32,840 nucleotides of DNA from Anaerolineae bacterium (GTDB lineage Bacteria; Chloroflexota; Anaerolineae; Aggregatilineales; Phototrophicaceae): assembly GCA_019912965.1 (NCBI GenBank), contig JAIOHM010000106.1:1-32840 (forward strand), in the 5' to 3' direction. Made by a program: the position numbers and the translations under genes. Positions 27,997-32,840 of the stretch are shown here, in pieces (position 1 is the stretch's first letter; every line of letters begins with the position of its first letter). The notes under the pieces were generated by a model, which saw only the letters and a list, made by a program, of their open reading frames with translations, ran no database searches and was not told where the DNA came from.

Positions 27997-30210
27997 TCAC
28001 GCCGTTGGGACTACTGCAACGGGGTTGGTTACGCGGATGCGCCGCTTTTCGCCCCGATAGTAGACGGTGAAAGAAACAGATTTCCAGTGTTCCGGCAGGC
28101 GGGGGGTAACTTCCGGCCCATTCTCGCCTAACCGCAAGCCGCAGAACCCGAACAACAGGGCTTGAAACAAACCGCCGCTGGCCGCACCGTGAATGCCATC
28201 GCGCACGTTGCCTTTGTTGTCGTGCAGATCAATCGCCCCGGCGTGTTCAAACATCTCGTAGGCGATTTCGTCCAGACCCAACTGCGACGCAACCCATGCG
28301 TGCATAGCTGGACTCAGTGATGAACCATGATCGGTACGCGGATAATAGGTATTGAAGTTATTGAGCAGTACGTCGCGCGGGGCGAGTTCCTCACCCAGCA
28401 AGGCCATGAGCATGACCACATCAGCCTGCTTGATGACCTGAGTCTGAATGCTGCGATAGTGTCCCAGAATGGCTTGCACACTGAGGGTACGGGGTTCATA
28501 ATGCGGTACAGGGATGAATTCCATCTCGAAAAAGCCGGGGAACTGAATGTGAATCTGCTGTTTTTCATCGAAGGGAATGAACATATTAGCGATGATGTCG
28601 CGCCACTTATCCAGCCGTGCTGGAGTTAAATCCAGCGCCTGAATCAAGCGTTTAGCATCGGCTGGCGCATTGGCGTTCAGCCAGTCCAGCAGTTTGAGCG
28701 CCTCATTCAGATGCCAGACGACCATTCGGTTGGTGAAAATGCTGTTATCAATGTTTTCGTGGTATTCGTCCGGGCCGATCTGCTGCGAGATTTCGTAACG
28801 CCCGTTTTTGTGTTCAACCCGGCTGCCCCAGAAAACAGCCGTATCCAGCACGATTTCTGCGCCGTACCGGATGAGAAAGTCGTGATCCCCCGTCCAGTGC
28901 CAGTATTGGAGGAGACTGTAGGCAATATCAGTGGAGATATGCTGCTCGCTATCACCCGTCCAGATGCGGATGCGGTGACCATCCGGTTGGGGGTCTGACC
29001 ACTGCGGGGTGGTTTCCTCGCCTGTATCGGTGCTTTCCCACGGGAACATCGCGCCTTCGTAGCCGTTGGCCTGTGCTTTATGCCGTGCGCCCGCCAACCG
29101 ATGATAGCGATACATCAATAAGTTGCGCGCCAAACGCGGCTGGGTGAGGGTCAGTGGAGGGACGATGAATAATTCGGTGTCCCAGAACACATGCCCTTTA
29201 TAGCCCAATCCCGAAAGCGTTTTCGCCCCAACACTCACATCGTCGTCATGACGCGGTGCGGCAATCAGGATGTGATAGGTAACGAAGCGCAGCGCAAACT
29301 GAGATGTATCGTCCCCTTCGATCTGAATATCGCTGGTATCCCAATAAGCTGCCCATTCGGCTTCATGCGCTTGCAGTAAACCGTCATAACCACTGCCGAG
29401 GGCGCTGTCCAGCTTATCGAATAACTTTCCGGGCAGGGCAACGGGACTGACATCGCGGTTGGTGAAGACGCTGATGAATTTATAAACATCAGCGGTTTCT
29501 TCTGTTCGAAGGGTGAAACTGGTGCGGGTGACCGGACGCTGGTTGGCGGTATCCATCACCGTTTCGACCTTGCCGGGAGCGACCAGATGGGAAGCCATGC
29601 CCAGCGTGTAACCGGATTGGTTGGTTTTAGCGATTACCGAAACGCGCGCATCATCATAATCAGTCGTTATATCCGTCCAGTGTTGTGCGCCTGCGTTGGT
29701 CACATGGGGATCAATGAAGCTCTCAACTTCGATTTCCGGGTTGCCATCAACCGCAACCAGTTGGATATGCTGCGCCAGCACATGATAGTCATGCAGACTG
29801 ACAAACCGTTCAAAGGACAGCCTTACAATCGCACCTGATTCGGCACGGAACAAAACTTCACGCAGCAGGACGCCACGATACAAATCGAGCGTCCGACGAT
29901 AGCCGAGCACCGCGCCGCCCGGTGGGTTAGGGGTAGTATCGTTCTGGTTGATAAGCTGGAAAGGGGTGCCGTCAATCGTGATATGGATGGGCAGCCAGTT
30001 GAAGCTGTTGACCAGTTCTGGCACCAGCACACCCTGAGCATGGTTGAAAACCCCATGCACCATCGTGGTTGCCATGCTGCCATCGAAATCTTCTTCAAAT
30101 GTGCCGCGCGTAGCGAGATAACCATTACCAATTGTAAACAGGGTTTCGTAATGGTTTAACTTTTCAGGATGAAACGGAAATTCTTCTAACGTCCACAGTC
30201 TCCGGCGCAC
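27997..30210 (-). CDS. Glycoside hydrolase family 65 disaccharide phosphorylase
   Basis: A 737-residue GH65 enzyme, expected to split an alpha-glucobiose (maltose, trehalose, kojibiose or nigerose type) with phosphate into beta-glucose-1-phosphate and glucose. Domains: N-terminal beta-sandwich (1-265), linker, (alpha/alpha)6 barrel (about 300-680), C-terminal beta strands. Seen: FWDTE (343-347), catalytic acid Glu482 in IGPDEYHENIDNS, KQADVVML (594-601), phosphate-binding HGSSLSP (628-634) and NVRDGIHGAASGG (668-680). The presence of the HGSSLSP loop supports a phosphorylase rather than a hydrolase. Substrate specificity cannot be read. Start is GTG 30210 with AAGGAG 7 bases upstream. TTAAACGTTTAA operators precede it. 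Confidence 0.93.
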   Translation of the reverse strand: MRRRLWTLEEFPFHPEKLNHYETLFTIGNGYLATRGTFEEDFDGSMATTMVHGVFNHAQGVLVPELVNSFNWLPIHITIDGTPFQLINQNDTTPNPPGGAVLGYRRTLDLYRGVLLREVLFRAESGAIVRLSFERFVSLHDYHVLAQHIQLVAVDGNPEIEVESFIDPHVTNAGAQHWTDITTDYDDARVSVIAKTNQSGYTLGMASHLVAPGKVETVMDTANQRPVTRTSFTLRTEETADVYKFISVFTNRDVSPVALPGKLFDKLDSALGSGYDGLLQAHEAEWAAYWDTSDIQIEGDDTSQFALRFVTYHILIAAPRHDDDVSVGAKTLSGLGYKGHVFWDTELFIVPPLTLTQPRLARNLLMYRYHRLAGARHKAQANGYEGAMFPWESTDTGEETTPQWSDPQPDGHRIRIWTGDSEQHISTDIAYSLLQYWHWTGDHDFLIRYGAEIVLDTAVFWGSRVEHKNGRYEISQQIGPDEYHENIDNSIFTNRMVVWHLNEALKLLDWLNANAPADAKRLIQALDLTPARLDKWRDIIANMFIPFDEKQQIHIQFPGFFEMEFIPVPHYEPRTLSVQAILGHYRSIQTQVIKQADVVMLMALLGEELAPRDVLLNNFNTYYPRTDHGSSLSPAMHAWVASQLGLDEIAYEMFEHAGAIDLHDNKGNVRDGIHGAASGGLFQALLFGFCGLRLGENGPEVTPRLPEHWKSVSFTVYYRGEKRRIRVTNPVAVVPTA

Positions 30211-30250
30211 AACCCTGCTCCTTGGTGACGGTGTAAAATCAATAAGTCAC

Positions 30251-30290
30251 TTAAACGTTTAATATGATTCATAGTAGCACATTTTTACAA
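30251..30290 (-). promoter_or_regulatory. GH65 promoter with LacI-type operator TTAAACGTTTAA
   Basis: On the minus strand, -35 TTGTAA (30285-30290), an 18-base spacer, -10 CATATT (30261-30266) and then the perfect palindrome TTAAACGTTTAA (30251-30262), which overlaps the -10 by two bases. The centre CG and 12-base symmetry are typical of LacI-family sites. The pgmB promoter has the same geometry. Confidence 0.65.
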
Positions 30291-30309
30291 GTTGCAACAC
30301 CAAAATTGG

Positions 30310-30338
30310 GCAAACTTTAAACGTTTCATATAGTTTGC
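30310..30338. promoter_or_regulatory. Upstream operator nested in a larger inverted repeat
   Basis: TTAAACGTTTCA (30317-30328) matches the proximal operator at ten of twelve bases, 66 bases from it (centre to centre). It is enclosed by GCAAACT (30310-30316) and AGTTTGC (30332-30338), a perfect outer inverted repeat. This could be an auxiliary operator for looping, or a combined site for two regulators. Confidence 0.55.
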
Positions 30339-30388
30339 ACAAAAGGCAGGGAAGCGAGTAGATCAGTTTGAGGTGGGTGGGGGAGAAG

Positions 30389-30418
30389 ATCAGGGAGAGC
30401 AATTAAACCCTCCCTGAT
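30389..30418 (-). terminator. Stem-loop after the GAPDH gene
   Basis: Perfect 9-base arms ATCAGGGAG (30389-30397) and CTCCCTGAT (30410-30418), 12-base loop, 11 bases beyond the stop codon. On the minus strand it is followed by CTTCTCC rather than a T run, so termination may be partial or factor-dependent. Confidence 0.5.
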
Positions 30419-30428
30419 GATTGGAGAT

Positions 30429-31433
30429 TTAGGCAGGCGTGAGGAGGCGCTTGGCTTGCCGGATCATCTGGTTGGTATAACCCCATTCGTTATCGTACCA
30501 ACTCATGACCTTGACGAGATCGCCGCCGACCACCTGCGTCAGATCGAGCGAGATAATGGCTGCATGGGGGTCGCCGATGATGTCCGCCGAGACGATGGCA
30601 TCTTCGGTCACGCGAATCACATCTTTGTAGCGCGGGGAAGCGGCTTCCTTGCGGAAGGCTTCGTTGACTTCTTCGACGGTCACTTTACGCATGAGCAGCA
30701 TAACCGTATCGGCAATTGAGCCAACCGTGACCGGGACACGCAGGGCTACACCATCGAAATTGCCTTTGTGTTGGGGCAGGGCTTTGGTGGTGGCGATGGC
30801 CGCGCCTGTGGACGAGGGCACAATATTGGCGGCGGCGGCACGTCCACGACGCATATCCTTTTTGCCGCCGGGGGCATCGACCAACATCTGGGTGGCGGTG
30901 TAGGCGTGGACGGTGGTCATGAGGGCTTTGGCAACACCGAAGTGGCGACCCATAATTTCGATTACCGGGGTGATGTTGTTGGTGGTGCAGCTTGCGGTGG
31001 AGATAATGGCGTTTTCTTCCGAGGTGTCATTTACACCGTAGACGATGGTGGGGACTTCGACACTGTTGGATGGGCCGCTGATGATGACTAAACGCGCGCC
31101 CGCCGTGATATGCTTCTGGGCTTCCTCGTTTTTGGTGAAGATGCCTGTGCTTTCGAAAACCAGATCGACGCCGAGTTTGCCCCACGGCAGGTTAGCGGGG
31201 TCGCGTTCGCTCAGGTAAGCGATGGTGTGACCGTCGATCACCAGATTGCCCTCGTGGACTTCGACCGATTTGCGATACGGGCCGTAGATCGAATCGTACT
31301 GAATCAGATAGGCCAGATTTTCGACCGAACCAATATCATTGACGGCTACCAATTCGAGTTCGGGGGTATCCATCAACAACTTCAATGTGGCGCGGCCAAT
31401 GCGCCCCAAACCATTGATTGCTACTTTTGCCAT
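30429..31433 (-). CDS. gap: Type I glyceraldehyde-3-phosphate dehydrogenase
   Basis: A 334-residue glycolytic enzyme oxidising glyceraldehyde-3-phosphate to 1,3-bisphosphoglycerate. Seen: Rossmann GINGLGRIGR-type start (INGLGRIGR, 6-14), Asp33 in AVND that favours NAD over NADP, catalytic Cys149 in STASCTTN, His176 in TVHAYTATQ, and the C-terminal SWYDNEWGYTNQM. All active-site residues are present and the length is normal. AGGAGC precedes the start. It has its own promoter and terminator stem, so it is independent of the sugar operon although it lies directly upstream on the same strand. Confidence 0.96.
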   Translation of the reverse strand: MAKVAINGLGRIGRATLKLLMDTPELELVAVNDIGSVENLAYLIQYDSIYGPYRKSVEVHEGNLVIDGHTIAYLSERDPANLPWGKLGVDLVFESTGIFTKNEEAQKHITAGARLVIISGPSNSVEVPTIVYGVNDTSEENAIISTASCTTNNITPVIEIMGRHFGVAKALMTTVHAYTATQMLVDAPGGKKDMRRGRAAAANIVPSSTGAAIATTKALPQHKGNFDGVALRVPVTVGSIADTVMLLMRKVTVEEVNEAFRKEAASPRYKDVIRVTEDAIVSADIIGDPHAAIISLDLTQVVGGDLVKVMSWYDNEWGYTNQMIRQAKRLLTPA

Positions 31434-31517
31434 GTCAGTTGCTCCTGTTCCATAGTGTTTGTGGAGAAAGGATGAGTCTTGTACCTTGCAAAGCCCGAAG
31501 GCGCTGCACCAAGTGTG

Positions 31518-31548
31518 ATTATAGCCGAGAGCAGCGCAGGATTAATCC
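31518..31548 (-). promoter_or_regulatory. gap promoter with perfect -10 and palindrome
   Basis: On the minus strand a perfect -10 TATAAT (31518-31523). The -35 region, 16 bases upstream, is poor (TTAATC) and lies within the perfect palindrome GGATTAATCC (31539-31548), suggesting an activator or repressor site. The leader to the GAPDH start would be about 80 bases. Confidence 0.55.
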
Positions 31549-31645
31549 GTGTTTCCCCTTGTTTTTCGGCTGCTTTCGCTTATATGCGGACGAATTCAGG
31601 ACAGGCTTTCTTACACAAGGGGCAGCCGACAGCAGCAGGATAAGG

Positions 31646-31933
31646 CTAAGCGGTAAGCCGAAAGTAGTGCGCGAACGAGAGCCGGTCAGGGCTAGAGACA
31701 TCGTTGTGGGCAGCAATGGTGTGATCAATAGCAGCGGACAGGTCAGCCAAGCCAGTATGCAGATGGTTGGCTGAGGCGAGATTTTTCAGATACAGCCAGA
31801 AGCGCTCAATGGGATTGAAATAGGGACTGTAGGTAGGCAACCAAACGATGTGCAGCCGAAGGCGTGACATTTTCCCATGTTTTATGACCTCCCTTTGGTT
31901 ATGATACTCCACTATTGGGTTGTCCAGAATTCT
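31646..31933 (-). pseudogene. IS630-family transposase, C-terminal remnant
   Basis: The frame reads RILDNPIVEYHNQREVIKHGKMSRLRLHIVWLPTYSPYFNPIERFWLYLKNLASANHLHTGLADLSAAIDHTIAAHNDVSSPDRLSFAHYFRLTA. LDN is the second catalytic Asp and LPTYSPYFNPIE supplies the catalytic Glu of a DDE transposase of the IS630/Tc1 group. The N-terminal helix-turn-helix and first Asp, about 200 residues, are missing; going upstream the frame meets a stop after six more unrelated codons. It is therefore a dead fragment, ending in a normal stop at 31646. It lies just upstream of the gap promoter and next to an A+T-rich gene and a perfect hairpin. Confidence 0.85.
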
Positions 31934-31946
31934 CGCCGCGCTACAA

Positions 31947-31980
31947 GTGGACTAGGTACTCTGAAAGTTACCTAGTCCAC
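31947..31980. repeat. Perfect 12-base inverted repeat beside the IS remnant
   Basis: GTGGACTAGGTA (31947-31958), 10-base loop, TACCTAGTCCAC (31969-31980). It lies between the transposase break point and the A+T-rich gene at 32007. It might be an IS or MITE end, a recombination site, or a leader hairpin of the downstream gene. Confidence 0.7.
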
Positions 31981-32006
31981 CATGCACATAAGTTAAAGAG
32001 GCAGTA

Positions 32007-32495
32007 ATGGAGAAAAACGGCTCACCTCGCATTGAGTCAAATGCTAGTGATAACAAGGCTAGTAGATGGATAGGCTTAATCTTCATCATTTTGTTTATGC
32101 TATTTTTGTTATTTATAACTGTATTTGCGCTTTTAATGCCAAATGTTGTCGGGCAAACTCTGGTAAATACTGTTCCAATCTGGTGGATAGCAGTAATTTA
32201 CGTGATACTAAGTTCAGCCTCTGCCCCTTCATCATTAATAATAGACAATATGGGGCTTCACATCAGAATTTTGTGGTGGCAAGATTTTTTGTCATGGCAA
32301 AATATCGACAGAGTGGTTGAGTACAAGTACCATACATTTGTTTATTCAAAAAATTTACCTTTGATAAGTTTGCTACAAGGAATACTACTATTTAGATTCA
32401 GTAGGCTATTTACTATAAACTGGAGAAGGCAAAACTACGCATTAGTTGTTGATATGATGAGAAAAAATCTGGGTGCTAAATTTGAGAACAATTGA
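32007..32495 (+). CDS. A+T-rich orphan membrane protein (PH-like?)
   Basis: A 162-residue protein with two TM helices (about 23-47 and 55-75) followed by a soluble part: LIIDNMGLHIRILWWQDFLSWQNIDRVVEYKY...LLFRFSRLFTINWRRQNYALVVDMMRKNLG. Alternating strands with 'GLHI...W..I..V' resemble bacterial PH-like (bPH/YdbT-type) membrane proteins, but this is a weak guess. AGAGG precedes the ATG. Base composition and codon use are markedly A+T-rich compared with every neighbour, and it lies next to an IS remnant, so acquisition by transfer is likely. Confidence 0.7.
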   Translation: MEKNGSPRIESNASDNKASRWIGLIFIILFMLFLLFITVFALLMPNVVGQTLVNTVPIWWIAVIYVILSSASAPSSLIIDNMGLHIRILWWQDFLSWQNIDRVVEYKYHTFVYSKNLPLISLLQGILLFRFSRLFTINWRRQNYALVVDMMRKNLGAKFENN

Positions 32496-32658
32496 GAGCC
32501 TACTACTGTGTCCTAACTACTGATCCCATACAAGCGTTTTTTACAGCACATAGCACTCAAATCAATCCAACAATCTCCCTGATCTTCAAATTTGGGGCAG
32601 TTTGCTAGTGGTGAGATAGCAGCGGGAGGAGTAGCAACTAATAGCTTGCCCTGCTGTG
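32496..32658. other. Intergenic, A+T-rich spacer
   Basis: No gene, promoter or clear repeat was recognised. The composition changes from A+T-rich to G+C-rich towards the CRTAC1-type gene end at 32659, marking the right boundary of the presumed acquired segment. Confidence 0.4.
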
Positions 32659-32840
32659 CTAATGCGGGTATTCAATCCGGTGCAGTTGGTCGATGGCGAG
32701 ATCGTGAAGGCGCAGGGTTTCGCCGTCCGGCCAGCGAATTTCAACTTCGTCCACTTCGTCAACTGTGCCGAGTCCGAAATGCGCCACCGGCTCCATCTGG
32801 CATAAATACCCGCTGCCCGTATCCACCACCCGCCGCTGTG
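32659..32840 (-). CDS. CRTAC1/UnbV (ASPIC) domain protein, 3' end only
   Basis: The C-terminal 60 residues of a gene that enters from the right edge of the window on the minus strand: QRRVVDTGSGYLCQMEPVAHFGLGTVDEVDEVEIRWPDGETLRLHDLAIDQLHRIEYPH, stop at 32659. The S-G-Y-L-x-Q...HFGLG...V-x-I-x-WPxG pattern is the ASPIC/UnbV domain found after FG-GAP/VCBS repeats in secreted CRTAC1-like proteins. The expected N-terminal beta-propeller lies outside the window. Confidence 0.85.
   Translation of the reverse strand, partial: QRRVVDTGSGYLCQMEPVAHFGLGTVDEVDEVEIRWPDGETLRLHDLAIDQLHRIEYPH

Overview
The window looks like a chromosomal stretch of an uncultured or little-studied Chloroflexota bacterium (Anaerolineae-like). 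This is inferred from protein style and content only: secreted proteins cut after AxAQ-D, a CARDB/COG1361 protein embedded in a MacB-like ABC locus, a GH65/CUT1 sugar cluster, a Chloroflexota-style antitoxin, and intergenic DNA full of small palindromic and heptameric repeats. No rRNA, tRNA, CRISPR array, prophage or replication origin was seen.

Layout. 1-5.3 kb: a DinB protein, a secreted protein with two tandem beta-sandwich-like repeats, an ArsR-type regulator with a DUF2087 tail and a repeat-rich promoter, a polytopic membrane protein, and a MOSC protein. 5.4-8.5 kb: a CGNR zinc-finger regulator, a divergent DUF1772/TetR pair around a perfect operator-like palindrome, and an orphan GAF histidine kinase. 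8.7-12.4 kb: two tandem HEAT-repeat paralogues, a diaminopimelate decarboxylase (lysA type) and a GNAT acetyltransferase. 12.4-18.2 kb, minus strand: an exporter-like operon of Yip1-like membrane protein, ABC ATPase, CARDB secreted protein and FtsX/MacB permease, with a broken toxin-antitoxin module lodged between the last two. 18.5-20.6 kb: beta-phosphoglucomutase and two translationally coupled membrane proteins. 20.7-21.8 kb: a DUF4188 protein and a small membrane protein flanking a MITE-like element. 21.9-31.4 kb, minus strand: GAPDH, GH65 disaccharide phosphorylase, sugar-binding protein, two CUT1 permeases, a DUF624/YesL-like protein and a LacI regulator. 31.6-32.8 kb: an IS630 transposase remnant, an A+T-rich orphan membrane gene and the 3' end of a CRTAC1/UnbV protein.

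How it fits together. The sugar cluster reads as import of an alpha-glucobiose or oligosaccharide (binding protein and permeases, with the ATPase presumably encoded elsewhere), phosphorolysis by GH65 to beta-glucose-1-phosphate, and conversion to glucose-6-phosphate by PgmB. pgmB lies 9 kb from the GH65 gene but both have a nearly identical -10/operator junction (TTAAAC-[CG or CC]-TTTAA), so one LacI-type repressor, probably the one encoded here, could control both.

Most unusual content: (i) a dispersed hairpin family with a constant TAAGCGCAGCGCAT loop and a stem showing a compensatory base-pair change between copies; (ii) a 134-bp MITE-like element with long imperfect terminal inverted repeats around a palindromic core; (iii) heptameric tandem arrays that begin exactly at the stop codons of two consecutive genes of the sugar cluster; (iv) the frameshifted antitoxin and truncated PIN toxin inside the exporter operon. 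No complete, clearly novel enzymatic or defence system was identified; the novelty lies mainly in repeats and regulation.
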